From RGIG6307 sp964424345 (lineage in GTDB: Bacteria; Bacillota; Clostridia; Lachnospirales; Lachnospiraceae): a stretch of DNA of 16,963 nucleotides. Positions 7,124-15,776 of the stretch are shown here, piece after piece. Every line of letters begins with the position of its first letter. The stretch's first letter is position 1. Below the pieces are notes generated by a model. The model searched no databases, had not been told where the DNA came from, and saw nothing but the letters and a program-made list of their open reading frames with translations. The translations under genes and the position numbers were made by a program. The stretch spans positions 1 to 16,963 of the forward strand of contig CAYRIK010000040.1 of assembly GCA_964424345.1 (NCBI GenBank), written 5' to 3'.

Positions 7124-9103
7124 ATGATGAGACGAAAGAAACAAATATTTTATATTGCTCTTATTTGCCTGCTAATGCTTATGGTATTAGCAGGCTTTTA
7201 TTTGTTATCAACACCAGAAAATGTACCAAAAAGGGCAGAGCAGTATGCAGATTTGCAGATACAGTTAGAAGTAGGAGAAAAGATAGAACGCATCAACATC
7301 TGGCAAGATGAAGAGATGTATTATTTTTTTCTGCCATCTACAGCAAAATTAAATAGTATTACATTTTGTAATGTATATTCACCAGATACGGTATGGTTAA
7401 ATGGAGAAGAAAAGTTCTCGAATATAGAAACCGATGTTGTTTACGAGTTACAGTGTATATTTGATGGAACAACATTAGAAAAAGTGCCGCTTCAGTTTGT
7501 GCAGTCTGCAAATATCGCTGTGATGTTTGTGGAAACACAAAGTAAGACAACAGATGCCATTCATGCCTCCAAAGAAGCAGAAGAACCTGCAAATGTTGTT
7601 TTAATCAATGAAAAAGGCAAGGTAGATTATAATTCTGAGATTGAATATATTCGTACAAGAGGAAATTCTACGTTTTTGAATTTTGAAAAAAAGGCATACC
7701 AGCTGAAATTAGAGGAAAGAGTATCTTTTCTTGGAATGCCAAAAGGGAAAAAGTGGATTTTGCTTGCAAATGCCATAGATGATTCTTTTATAAGAAATGC
7801 ACTGGTATATGAGTTCGCACAAGAATATACAGCAGTTCCATCGATAGAAGGCACATTTGTTGATTTATATATGAATGGAACATATTGCGGTAATTACTAT
7901 TTGTGTGAAAAAGTAGAAGTAGATAAGTATCGAGTGCAGATTACAGATTTGGATTCTAAAAATGAAACAGAAAATGGAAAACAGGTCGTAAAAGCTGCTG
8001 AAACGATAGAAGTAGAGAGTGGAAAATATCGTGCGTGTCAGGGGTTAAAAAATCCGAATGACATTACAGGCGGATATTTGCTGGAAAGTATTACCGAAGA
8101 AGAATATGCTTCTGTGACTAGCGGTTTTCGTACTAATAGCGGATATTATTTTAAAATTACAAGTCCGCAGAACGCAACAATAGAACAGGCAAAATATATT
8201 TGTGGTCTGTTTGATGAATTTGAGACAGCGATAGAAACAAAAGATGGAATCCATCCAGAGACTGGAAAACATTATACAGATTATATTGATCTGGACAGTT
8301 GGGTTGAAAAATATCTGATAGATGAAGTGTTTCATGATCCGGATTCTCAAATAGCAAGTTTGTTTTTTTATAAAGATGCAGACAGCATAGATACTCATAT
8401 TTTTGCCGGACCGGTTTGGGATTATGACAGAGCCATTGGCAGTTATGGAGCTAATTCTTATGAATTAGATGACCCGATGAAGATTGGCATTTATGGCATC
8501 TATGTTCCTAAAATTATCAAAAAATATCCAGAGGCAAAAGAATTGCTTCAAGATAAATTAAAGCATATTTTTATACCTTATATAGAAGAACAGTTAAATG
8601 CAGATGTATCAAAATACGAAGCATTATTAACAGCATCTATTCAATGTGATAACATTCGTTGGCCACAAAATTATGATTATTATGCAGCATTTGAAAGCAG
8701 TATGGATTATATCAAGTCCTTCATGCAGCAAAAAAAGAATGCTTTAGAGGAACTGTGGCTGAAAGAAGAAGTGTATCATACGGTTTCTTTTTTAGATTAT
8801 GATGGAAATCTAATTCAGACATATCGTGTGAAACATGGAGAATATTTATCACAGCAGATTACGACACCTCGATGTTATGTAGCTGTTTTTACAGGCTGGA
8901 CCAATGTACTTACAGGAAAGGCATATGATGCAAGGCTTCCAATTTTGGAAAATAGTATTTATCAGTCTGAATGGCTTAGCTTAGAGCTGTTAATGCAAAA
9001 TGGTCTGAATATGGCAGAAATGGATGTTTTACAGGTAGATGTTGAAGCAATGGAAGATTTGCTGAGATTTATAAAAGAAAAACAGAAAGAACAGGCAGAA
9101 TGA
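7124..9103 (+). CDS. CotH kinase family protein, membrane-anchored
   Basis: A 659-residue protein with one N-terminal transmembrane helix (about 9-28) and a large outside domain carrying the CotH kinase fold. Visible family motifs in order are IRTRGNSTF (176-184), a GMPKGKKWILLAN block (204-216) and FIRNALVYEFAQ (222-233). VDLYMNGTYCGNYYLCEKVE (246-265), GGYLLE (316-321) and GPVWDYDRAIG (429-439) follow. The last is the acidic metal-binding region of these atypical kinases. Bacillus CotH phosphorylates spore coat proteins; here the membrane anchor and the neighbours suggest a surface role whose substrate is unknown. The region before 155 resembles an Ig-like domain and that after 590 a small beta domain, both weak readings. 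GAGGA at 7116-7120 favours the second ATG (7127), six bases away, over 7124. Its stop overlaps the next start by four bases (ATGA), so translation is coupled to the VTC gene. Confidence 0.88.
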   Translation: MMRRKKQIFYIALICLLMLMVLAGFYLLSTPENVPKRAEQYADLQIQLEVGEKIERINIWQDEEMYYFFLPSTAKLNSITFCNVYSPDTVWLNGEEKFSNIETDVVYELQCIFDGTTLEKVPLQFVQSANIAVMFVETQSKTTDAIHASKEAEEPANVVLINEKGKVDYNSEIEYIRTRGNSTFLNFEKKAYQLKLEERVSFLGMPKGKKWILLANAIDDSFIRNALVYEFAQEYTAVPSIEGTFVDLYMNGTYCGNYYLCEKVEVDKYRVQITDLDSKNETENGKQVVKAAETIEVESGKYRACQGLKNPNDITGGYLLESITEEEYASVTSGFRTNSGYYFKITSPQNATIEQAKYICGLFDEFETAIETKDGIHPETGKHYTDYIDLDSWVEKYLIDEVFHDPDSQIASLFFYKDADSIDTHIFAGPVWDYDRAIGSYGANSYELDDPMKIGIYGIYVPKIIKKYPEAKELLQDKLKHIFIPYIEEQLNADVSKYEALLTASIQCDNIRWPQNYDYYAAFESSMDYIKSFMQQKKNALEELWLKEEVYHTVSFLDYDGNLIQTYRVKHGEYLSQQITTPRCYVAVFTGWTNVLTGKAYDARLPILENSIYQSEWLSLELLMQNGLNMAEMDVLQVDVEAMEDLLRFIKEKQKEQAE

Positions 9104-9801
9104 TGCAAAAAAATCAAACGTATCGTCACGAATTAAAATTTTTGCTGTCAGAGTATGAACTATGTATTTTGGAGCAAAAAGTTGCTCAAATCTGCAAACG
9201 GGATGCATATACAAATTCGGATGGGATTTATAACATTCGCAGTATTTATTTTGATACATATAATGATCAATATTTGGAAGAAAATATGGCAGGGGTAGAC
9301 CATCGCCAAAAGTTTCGTGTCCGTATTTATGATCAAAAAGATGATGTGATTAAGCTGGAGTGTAAAAGTACCAGATATGGATTAAAGAAAAAAGAAGTTT
9401 GCAGTATTACAAAAGAACAATGCAGACAGCTTATGGCAGGAAATATTATGGTTCCGGCTATGGAACATCAGAGCGTCCTACAGCAGATGCAGTATGAATA
9501 TATGACAAAACTTTTGCAGCCAAAAGTCATTGTGGAATATGTTCGTACACCGTTTGTACATGAAATAGGAAATGTTCGCATTACGTTTGATAGAAATATT
9601 GCTTCTTCTGACAGCATAGGTTTGTTTTTTGATAGACATATGCCGAAACGAATGGTGCTTCCGCAAGATTATGCCATTTTAGAAGTAAAATATGATGAAG
9701 TGCTTCCGGATGCTGTTCGGGAAGTACTAAATACAGGAAAATCTCTTTATCGCACTTCTTTTTCAAAATATGCGATGTGTCGGATGAATCCATTAAGATA
9801 A
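9100..9801 (+). CDS. VTC domain protein (polyphosphate polymerase fold)
   Basis: A soluble 233-residue protein consisting almost only of a VTC domain, the triphosphate-tunnel fold found in the yeast polyphosphate polymerase Vtc4. The alternating basic and acidic strands that line the tunnel are all visible: RHELKF (9-14), RSIYFDT (47-53), KFRVRIY (71-77), KLECKS (85-90), KKKE (96-99), VEYVRTPF (145-152), RITFDR (160-165), ILEVKYD (193-199) and SFSKY (220-224). The family therefore supports a phosphate-chain or nucleotide phosphate reaction, but whether this bacterial form makes polyphosphate is not shown. A second ATG lies at 9103. It overlaps the CotH gene by four bases and precedes the DUF4956 gene by 16 bp, so all three are probably one unit. 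Confidence 0.9.
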   Translation: MMQKNQTYRHELKFLLSEYELCILEQKVAQICKRDAYTNSDGIYNIRSIYFDTYNDQYLEENMAGVDHRQKFRVRIYDQKDDVIKLECKSTRYGLKKKEVCSITKEQCRQLMAGNIMVPAMEHQSVLQQMQYEYMTKLLQPKVIVEYVRTPFVHEIGNVRITFDRNIASSDSIGLFFDRHMPKRMVLPQDYAILEVKYDEVLPDAVREVLNTGKSLYRTSFSKYAMCRMNPLR

Positions 9802-9817
9802 AACGAGGTAATATTGT

Positions 9818-10492
9818 ATGAGTGTAAAGGATTTGATAAAAACCTCCGTATTAGAAGAGTTTGCAAATAACAGTTTGTCGATGCGAGAGGTTATGCTGCT
9901 TCTTTTGATTGCGGCAGCTTTGGGAATATATATTTTCTTTATATATCGTCTTACTACGCTGCGTACCTTTTATTCCAAGACATTTAATTTGTCTTTGATT
10001 TTGCTTTGTATTATTACAGCATCTATTATTATAACGATTCAAAGCAGTATAGTTGTATCACTTGGAATGGTCGGAGCGTTGTCGATTGTGCGGTTTCGAA
10101 CTGCAGTAAAAGAACCATTGGATCTTGTATTTTTATTTTGGGCTATCAGTGTCGGTATCATGGTAGGTGCAGGCCTTCCTACGTTAGCTGTGGTAATGAG
10201 TGTAGTTGTCACCATTATTACGATATTGTTTATGTATATGCCGCAGCAAAGAAAATCGATGCTTTTAAATATTAGTGCAGACGGAAATGTCGAATGTACA
10301 GATATTTTAGAACTTGTAAAAAAGTATGATAAGCGTTATATTATGAAATCCAGAAATATTACGGGTGAAAATCTGAATATGTTGCTGGAAATCCATGTAG
10401 GAGACTGTGAAGAACTGTTCAAAGAAATAAAAAATATAAAAGGAATATATGGTATTTCTCTGATAGCACATAGAGGCGATAGTGATTATTGA
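9818..10492 (+). CDS. DUF4956 family multi-pass membrane protein
   Basis: A 224-residue integral membrane protein. Hydrophobic segments lie at about 25-43, 57-75, 101-118 and 120-140. Between the second and third is the family signature GMVGALSIVRFRTAVKEP (83-100), with Arg, Arg and Lys in a conserved polar loop. The last 80 residues are soluble and alternate beta and helix, like a small ACT-type or ferredoxin-like domain. Its function is unknown. It is repeatedly reported beside VTC-domain and CotH proteins, and here it completes that trio. It could be a channel or export partner for the product of the VTC protein, which is inference only. GAGG precedes the ATG by 8 bases. Confidence 0.85.
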   Translation: MSVKDLIKTSVLEEFANNSLSMREVMLLLLIAAALGIYIFFIYRLTTLRTFYSKTFNLSLILLCIITASIIITIQSSIVVSLGMVGALSIVRFRTAVKEPLDLVFLFWAISVGIMVGAGLPTLAVVMSVVVTIITILFMYMPQQRKSMLLNISADGNVECTDILELVKKYDKRYIMKSRNITGENLNMLLEIHVGDCEELFKEIKNIKGIYGISLIAHRGDSDY

Positions 10493-10514
10493 TTTATGAA
10501 AGGATGATAATAGT

Positions 10515-11516
10515 ATGAATTTAGTTGGACGTCATTTTTTAAAATTGTTGGATTATACACCAGAAGAAATTGCATATTTGGTAGATTTAGCAGCAGAATA
10601 TAAAGACAAAAAGAAAAAAGGTATTCTGGTAGATGAATATAAAGGCAAAAATATTGCATTGATCTTTGAAAAAACAAGTACAAGAACTCGTTGTTCTTTT
10701 GAAATCGCAGCACATGATCTTGGTATGGGAGCAACATATTTAGATCCAGTAAGCTCTCAGATTGGTAAAAAAGAAAGTATTGCTGATACAGCTCGTGTAT
10801 TAGGAAGCATGTTTGATGGTATTGAATATCGTGGTTTCGAGCAGGCAAAAGTAGAAGAACTTGCAAAATATGCAGGTGTTCCAGTTTGGAATGGACTTAC
10901 AAATGAATTCCATCCAACACAGATGTTAGCAGACTTGTTGACAATTCGTGAAAACTTTGGCCACTTAGAAGGTATTAAATTCACATACATGGGAGATGCC
11001 CGCTACAACATGGGTAACTCTTTAATGGTAGTATGTGCAAAAATGGGTATGCATTTTACTGCTTGTACAAGCCGTAAGTATTTCCCAGATGCTGCACTTG
11101 TTGCACAGTGTCGTGAAATCGCAGAGCAGACAGGAGCAACTATCACATTGACAGAAGATGTGACAGCAGGCACAAAGGATGCAGATGTTATTTACACAGA
11201 CGTTTGGGTTTCTATGGGTGAGCCTGATGAAGTATGGGAAGAACGTATTCGTGAATTATCTCCATATCAGGTAAATGCAAAGGTTATGAAAAATGCAAGC
11301 CCAGAGGCTATTTTCATGCATTGTCTGCCAGCATTCCATGATGTAAAGACAAAGATTGGAGCAACTATTGCAGAAAAGTTCGGCATTCGTGAAATGGAAG
11401 TTACAGACGAAGTATTTGAGTCTGCACAGTCTCGAGTATTCGAAGAAGCTGAAAACCGTATGCATACAATTAAGGCAATTATGGCAGCTACTTTACCAAA
11501 GTCAAAGACATTATGA
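10515..11516 (+). CDS. argF: Ornithine carbamoyltransferase
   Basis: Transfers the carbamoyl group from carbamoyl phosphate to ornithine, giving citrulline, in arginine synthesis or, run in reverse, in the arginine deiminase pathway. The carbamoyl phosphate site STRTR is at 55-59, HPTQ at 133-136, the ornithine loop DVWVSMGEPDE at 229-239 and the HCLPA active-site Cys motif at 269-273. Its 333 residues match the long ArgF/ArcB form. No arginine deiminase (arcA) or carbamate kinase (arcC) gene lies nearby, so the anabolic name argF is preferred, but arcB cannot be excluded. AAAGGA lies about 9 bases before the ATG. Its stop overlaps the birA start (ATGA). Confidence 0.96.
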   Translation: MNLVGRHFLKLLDYTPEEIAYLVDLAAEYKDKKKKGILVDEYKGKNIALIFEKTSTRTRCSFEIAAHDLGMGATYLDPVSSQIGKKESIADTARVLGSMFDGIEYRGFEQAKVEELAKYAGVPVWNGLTNEFHPTQMLADLLTIRENFGHLEGIKFTYMGDARYNMGNSLMVVCAKMGMHFTACTSRKYFPDAALVAQCREIAEQTGATITLTEDVTAGTKDADVIYTDVWVSMGEPDEVWEERIRELSPYQVNAKVMKNASPEAIFMHCLPAFHDVKTKIGATIAEKFGIREMEVTDEVFESAQSRVFEEAENRMHTIKAIMAATLPKSKTL

Positions 11517-12250
11517 TTATATACAAAAGAGAAATAGATTCTACTAATTTAGAGGCAGCGCGTCTAGCAGATACGCTGCCTCATGGTGCTGTAATCGCAG
11601 CAGATGCACAAACAGCAGGACGCGGAAGAAGGGGAAGAACATGGGTTTCTAAGAGCGGAGAAAATATTTATTTTTCGATGCTGTTAAAGCCAACGTTTGA
11701 ACCAGATAAAGCCTCTATGCTGACGCTAGTAATGGCACTGGCTGTGGCAGAAGCAATAGAAGAAATATATGAGGGTTGTAAGCCACAGATTAAATGGCCA
11801 AATGATCTTGTTGTTCACAACAAAAAGGTCTGTGGTATTTTGACAGAAATGCAGCTTCAGCAAACACAAATTAAACATGTGATCATTGGTGTTGGTATTA
11901 ATGTAAATCAGATGGAATTTGATGAATTGCAGTACGCTAGTTCCCTGAAAAAAGAAACTGGGATACAAAAAGACAGAGAAGAATTACTACAGGCAGTCAT
12001 CAGACATTTTGAACTGCGTTATGAGCAGTTTTTGGAGGCAATGACATTGCAGCCTATGTTACAGCCTTATGAACAAAGATTAGCAAATATTGGAAAACAG
12101 GTGCGTGTACTTGACCCTAAGGGAGAATATCAGGGTGAGGCACTTGGAATTGATCCATATGGAGAGCTTATAGTACAAAAACAAGATCAAACACTTGTAA
12201 AGGTGTATGCAGGAGAAGTTTCTGTACGAGGGCTGTATGGATATGTATAA
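11513..12250 (+). CDS. birA: Biotin-[acetyl-CoA-carboxylase] ligase, catalytic-only form
   Basis: Activates biotin with ATP to biotinyl-AMP and attaches it to the lysine of biotin carrier proteins such as AccB. The N-terminus enters directly into the ligase domain (STNLEAARLAD at 10-20), followed by the adenylate-binding loop GRGRRGRTW (36-44), KWPNDL (94-99) and KKVCGIL (104-110). The C-terminal SH3-like cap occupies roughly residues 195-245. At 245 residues it lacks the winged-helix DNA-binding domain of E. coli BirA, so it cannot itself be a bio operon repressor. It overlaps argF by four bases, and the next gene follows after 16 bp. The argF-birA pairing has no obvious metabolic logic and may just reflect operon packing. 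Confidence 0.94.
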   Translation: MIIYKREIDSTNLEAARLADTLPHGAVIAADAQTAGRGRRGRTWVSKSGENIYFSMLLKPTFEPDKASMLTLVMALAVAEAIEEIYEGCKPQIKWPNDLVVHNKKVCGILTEMQLQQTQIKHVIIGVGINVNQMEFDELQYASSLKKETGIQKDREELLQAVIRHFELRYEQFLEAMTLQPMLQPYEQRLANIGKQVRVLDPKGEYQGEALGIDPYGELIVQKQDQTLVKVYAGEVSVRGLYGYV

Positions 12251-12266
12251 AGATTTGGAGGACATC

Positions 12267-12617
12267 ATGGCAGAAAGAATTGTATTATGTGGTGCAAATT
12301 CATATGAACAAAAATATTATTTTAATGAGCAGTTTAACACCATTCCGCAGTCTATCAAAGATGAACTGCATATTATATGTGTACTTTTTACCGAAGAAGT
12401 AGGCGGTGTCTTTATGTTGGTGTTTGAAGAAGACGGCACATTAAATATGGAAACAAGCGTAGAAGAAGATGATATTTATTATGACGAGATTGGAAGTGCT
12501 TTGTTGATTAAAAAAATCAGACAGACAAGACAGGATTTATTTGAATCTCTTAATTTGTATTATCGAGTATTTATTTTACATGAAGATGTAAGCAGCTTGC
12601 TGGAGGAAGATGCGTGA
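12267..12617 (+). CDS. DUF6145 family protein
   Basis: A small acidic cytosolic protein of 116 residues, of unknown function, that I associate with the Clostridia family DUF6145. It begins MAERIVLCGANSYEQKYYFN and contains KDELHIICVLFTEEVGGVF and a run of acidic residues (ETSVEEDDIYYDE). No membrane segment, signal peptide or catalytic motif is seen. The ATG at 12267 is chosen because GGAGG (12257-12261) sits five bases before it. The frame is open upstream to an ATG at 12207, but that would overlap birA by 44 bases without a good binding site. It overlaps the next gene by four bases (GTGA), so it is coupled to dusB. Family assignment is from memory of the sequence pattern. Confidence 0.75.
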   Translation: MAERIVLCGANSYEQKYYFNEQFNTIPQSIKDELHIICVLFTEEVGGVFMLVFEEDGTLNMETSVEEDDIYYDEIGSALLIKKIRQTRQDLFESLNLYYRVFILHEDVSSLLEEDA

Positions 12618-13582
12618 GCCAATTAAAGATAGGAAATGTGACATTAGACAATAATCTTGTACTAGCCCCAATGGCAGGTGTAACAGACCTTCCATTCCGT
12701 TTGTTATGTAAGGAACAGGGCGCAGGTTTGATTTGCATGGAAATGGTCAGTGCCAAGGCAATTTATTTTAATAATAAAAATACGATGGAGCTGATGGAGA
12801 TTCATGACGAGGAACGACCAGTTTCCTTACAGCTTTTTGGTTCAGATGCAGATATTATTGCGGAAATGGCAAAACGTATCGAGGAGCGTCCTTTTGCGAT
12901 ATTAGACATCAACATGGGATGTCCAGTACCGAAAGTTGCCGGAAATGGAGAAGGCAGTGCGCTTATGAGAAATCCGAAGCTGGTAGCAGAAATCGTAGAA
13001 AAGACAGCAAGAGCCATTTCTAAACCAGTTACTGTAAAAATTCGAAAAGGATTTAATGACCAGGAAGTGAATGCTGTAGAAATCGCGCATATTGCGCAGG
13101 AATGCGGTGCGGCAGCAGTTGCAGTACATGGACGCACAAGAGAACAATATTATTCTGGAAAAGCAGATTGGGACATTATCCGTCAAGTAAAGGAAAAAGT
13201 AAGTATTCCAGTTATTGGCAATGGAGATATTGTAGATGGAGCAAGTGCCAAAGCAATGTTAGAGCAGACCGGCTGTGATGGTTTGATGATTGGACGTGGT
13301 GCGCAGGGAAATCCATGGATATTTAGAGAAATTCTTCACTACATGCAGACAGGAGAGCTTTTGCCGCCGCCTACTGCACAGGAAAAGGCAGAAGTGATCA
13401 AACGTCATATTGCACTCCAGATGCAGTACAAAGGAGAATATACTGGCATCAGAGAGATGAGAAAGCATTTGGCATGGTACAGTGTTGGAATGCCGCAAAG
13501 TGCCCAATTTAGAAATGCTATCAACTTAATGGAAACAAAAGAAGAGTTGCTTGCAGGTGTAGAGAAGATGTTTGTGAAATAA
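12614..13582 (+). CDS. dusB: tRNA-dihydrouridine synthase, DusB type
   Basis: A flavin enzyme that reduces uridine to dihydrouridine in the D-loop of tRNAs. The TIM-barrel motifs are complete: LAPMAGVTDLPFR (17-29), the active-site Cys at 103 in DINMGCPVPKVAGNGEGS, VKIRKG (141-146), HGRTREQYYSG (172-182), the FMN phosphate-binding GNGDI (202-206) and GRGAQGNPWIF (227-237). A small C-terminal helical domain follows. At 322 residues it has normal length. The start is GTG at 12614, overlapping the previous stop (GTGA), with GGAGG at 12602-12606 seven bases upstream. An ATG at 12610 is in another frame. Confidence 0.94.
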   Translation: MSQLKIGNVTLDNNLVLAPMAGVTDLPFRLLCKEQGAGLICMEMVSAKAIYFNNKNTMELMEIHDEERPVSLQLFGSDADIIAEMAKRIEERPFAILDINMGCPVPKVAGNGEGSALMRNPKLVAEIVEKTARAISKPVTVKIRKGFNDQEVNAVEIAHIAQECGAAAVAVHGRTREQYYSGKADWDIIRQVKEKVSIPVIGNGDIVDGASAKAMLEQTGCDGLMIGRGAQGNPWIFREILHYMQTGELLPPPTAQEKAEVIKRHIALQMQYKGEYTGIREMRKHLAWYSVGMPQSAQFRNAINLMETKEELLAGVEKMFVK

Positions 13583-13587
13583 GGTAG

Positions 13588-13616
13588 TTGACAGTTGCAG
13601 GAAAAAAAAGTATAAT
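13588..13616 (+). promoter_or_regulatory. Consensus sigma-A promoter of greA-lysS
   Basis: TTGACA (13588-13593), exactly 17 bp, then TATAAT (13611-13616): both hexamers match the consensus perfectly. It starts six bases after the dusB stop, with no terminator between, so readthrough from dusB is also possible. Confidence 0.92.
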
Positions 13617-13622
13617 CAATGA

Positions 13623-13747
13623 GTTAATTTATAGGATTTTTTATCCGATGGCAGTATGATGCCGGTTCTAATGTGCCAAAAAGGGACATAGAATAGTAAA
13701 AATGTTTTGCAGCAAAGTTATATAAGAAGGAAGGACGAGCAGTAATA
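13623..13747 (+). promoter_or_regulatory. Structured 5' leader of greA
   Basis: About 125 nt lie between the predicted transcription start and the greA ATG. Three short hairpins can be drawn: GGAT/ATCC (13634-13646), GGCA/TGCC (13650-13663) and a longer one at 13666-13693 (TTCTAATGT against ACATAGAA with one bulge, plus CC/GG around an A-rich loop). AAGGAAGGA lies about 13 bases before the ATG, a wide spacing. I recognise no named riboswitch; the hairpins are short and the leader may simply be an untranslated region. Confidence 0.45.
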
Positions 13748-14224
13748 ATGAAGAAAAATATTTTAACCTACGAAGGCTTGAGAAAATATGAAAGCGAGTT
13801 AGAAGAATTAAAGGTTAATAAACGTCAGGAAGTTGCTCAGAAGATTAAAGAAGCTCGTGAACAGGGCGACTTATCTGAAAATGCTGAGTATGATGCAGCA
13901 AAAGACGAGCAGCGTGATATTGAAGCAAGAATTGAAGAGTTAGAAAAACTCTTAAAGAATGCAGAAGTTGTAGATGAAGATGAAGTAGATTTAGATAAGA
14001 TCAGCATTGGTTGTAAAATCAAAATCTTAGATATCGAATTTGAAGAAGAATTAGAATACAAAATCGTTGGTTCTACAGAAGCAAACTCTTTAAAGGGTAA
14101 GATTTCCAATGAAAGCCCTGTAGGTCATGCATTGATCGGACATATGGTAGGAGATATCGTTGACGTAGAAACTCAGGTTGGTACAATTCAGTACAAAGTT
14201 TTAGAGATTCAGAAATCTAACTAA
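13748..14224 (+). CDS. greA: Transcription elongation factor GreA
   Basis: Binds the secondary channel of RNA polymerase and stimulates cleavage of backtracked transcripts. At 158 residues it is full length. The N-terminal coiled coil (about 1-75) carries the tip GDLSENAEYDAAKDEQ (40-55) with the catalytic acidic pair D41 and E44. The C-terminal FKBP-like domain (about 80-158) ends with GTIQYKVLEIQ. It is followed 55 bp later by lysS, a gene order often seen in Firmicutes. A perfect promoter upstream suggests strong constitutive expression. Confidence 0.97.
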   Translation: MKKNILTYEGLRKYESELEELKVNKRQEVAQKIKEAREQGDLSENAEYDAAKDEQRDIEARIEELEKLLKNAEVVDEDEVDLDKISIGCKIKILDIEFEEELEYKIVGSTEANSLKGKISNESPVGHALIGHMVGDIVDVETQVGTIQYKVLEIQKSN

Positions 14225-14279
14225 GAACAAAAAGAGAACGGATCATAGAAATTCATAAAGAGAAAGGATTGTAACTGTT

Positions 14280-15776
14280 ATGGCAAATAATCAGAACCAG
14301 ACACCAGTTCAGGAACAGGATATTAATCAGTTGTTAAAAGTTCGTAGAGAAAAGTTAGCAGCTTTACAGGAAGCGGGAAAGGACCCATTCCAGATTACGA
14401 AGTATGATGTAACAAATCATAGTGCAGAGTTAAAAGATGATTTTGAACAGTACGAAGGAAAGACTGTTCGTATCGCAGGTCGTATGATGTCTAAGCGTGT
14501 TATGGGTAAAGCATCTTTCTGTAACGTACAGGATTTAAAGGGCAATATCCAGTCTTATGTAGCACGTGACAGCGTTGGTGAAGACGTTTACGCAGATTTT
14601 AAGAAATTTGATATCGGTGATATCGTTGGTATTGAAGGTGAAGTTTTCCGTACAAAAACAGGTGAAATTTCTATTCATGCAGCAAAAATCACATTACTCT
14701 CTAAGAGCTTACAGATTCTTCCAGAAAAGTATCATGGTTTAACAAATACAGATTTACGTTATCGTCAGAGATATACAGACTTAATTATGAATGCAGAAGT
14801 AAAGGATACTTTTATCAAGCGTTCTAAGATTATTAAGTCTATCCGTAACTACCTTGATGGACAGGGATTTATGGAAGTTGAGACTCCTATGCTTGTTGCA
14901 AATGCAGGCGGTGCATCTGCAAGACCATTCGAAACACATTACAATGCATTAGACGAAGATGTTAAATTACGTATTTCTTTAGAGTTATACTTAAAGAGAC
15001 TGATCGTTGGTGGTTTGGAAAGAGTATACGAAATCGGTCGTGTATTCCGTAACGAAGGTGTTGATACAAGACACAATCCTGAATTTACTTTAATGGAATT
15101 ATATCAGGCATATACTGATTACTATGGTATGATGGATCTTACAGAAAATATGTTCCGTTACCTTGCAGAAGAAGTTTGTGGTACAACAACTATCACTTAT
15201 GGCGAACATACAATTGATCTTGGAAAGCCATTCGAAAGACTTACTATGCTTGAAGCTGTAAAGAAGTATGCTGGTGTAGACTTTGATGAAGTACCAGATA
15301 CAGCAGCAGCTAAGGCTCTTGCAAAGGAACGTCACATTGAATTTGAAGAACGTCATGAAAAGGGTGATATCTTAAACTTATTCTTTGAAGAATTTGTAGA
15401 AGAACATTTAATTCAGCCTACATTTATTATGGATCATCCAGTTGAAATTTCTCCACTTACAAAGAGAAAACCAGATAAGCCAGATTATGTAGAACGTTTT
15501 GAATTATTCATTAATGGTTGGGAAATGTGTAACGCATATTCTGAGTTAAACGACCCAATCGACCAGAGAGAACGTTTCAAAGCTCAGGAAGCAGCACTTG
15601 CACAGGGCGATGAAGAAGCTAATACAACAGATGAAGATTTCATGAACGCACTTGAAATCGGTATGCCACCAACAGGCGGTATCGGATACGGTATTGACAG
15701 ACTTGTTATGTTGTTGACAAATTCACCAGCAATCAGAGATGTATTACTGTTCCCGACGATGAAATCCCTGAACTAG
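14280..15776 (+). CDS. lysS: Lysyl-tRNA synthetase, class II
   Basis: Charges tRNA-Lys with lysine. An N-terminal OB-fold anticodon-binding domain covers about 60-150 (VRIAGRMMSKRVMGKASF at 63-80). The class II catalytic core has motif 1 near 178-204 (RSKIIKSIRNYLDGQGFMEV), motif 2 at about 249-265 (VYEIGRVFRNEGVDTRHN) and motif 3 at 466-485 (GGIGYGIDRLVMLL). At 498 residues it has normal length. AAAGGA lies 12 bases before the ATG. No T-box leader is seen, so expression probably depends on the greA promoter. After the stop, about 230 bp pass before the next terminator-like hairpin. Confidence 0.97.
   Translation: MANNQNQTPVQEQDINQLLKVRREKLAALQEAGKDPFQITKYDVTNHSAELKDDFEQYEGKTVRIAGRMMSKRVMGKASFCNVQDLKGNIQSYVARDSVGEDVYADFKKFDIGDIVGIEGEVFRTKTGEISIHAAKITLLSKSLQILPEKYHGLTNTDLRYRQRYTDLIMNAEVKDTFIKRSKIIKSIRNYLDGQGFMEVETPMLVANAGGASARPFETHYNALDEDVKLRISLELYLKRLIVGGLERVYEIGRVFRNEGVDTRHNPEFTLMELYQAYTDYYGMMDLTENMFRYLAEEVCGTTTITYGEHTIDLGKPFERLTMLEAVKKYAGVDFDEVPDTAAAKALAKERHIEFEERHEKGDILNLFFEEFVEEHLIQPTFIMDHPVEISPLTKRKPDKPDYVERFELFINGWEMCNAYSELNDPIDQRERFKAQEAALAQGDEEANTTDEDFMNALEIGMPPTGGIGYGIDRLVMLLTNSPAIRDVLLFPTMKSLN

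Noticed and set aside
7066..7311. An 81-codon frame overlapping the CotH start
   Set aside because: It overlaps the well-supported CotH frame and shows no family pattern or ribosome binding site.
12207..12266. Earlier ATG starts for the DUF6145 gene
   Set aside because: They overlap the birA 3' end and lack a binding site, whereas GGAGG sits five bases before 12267.
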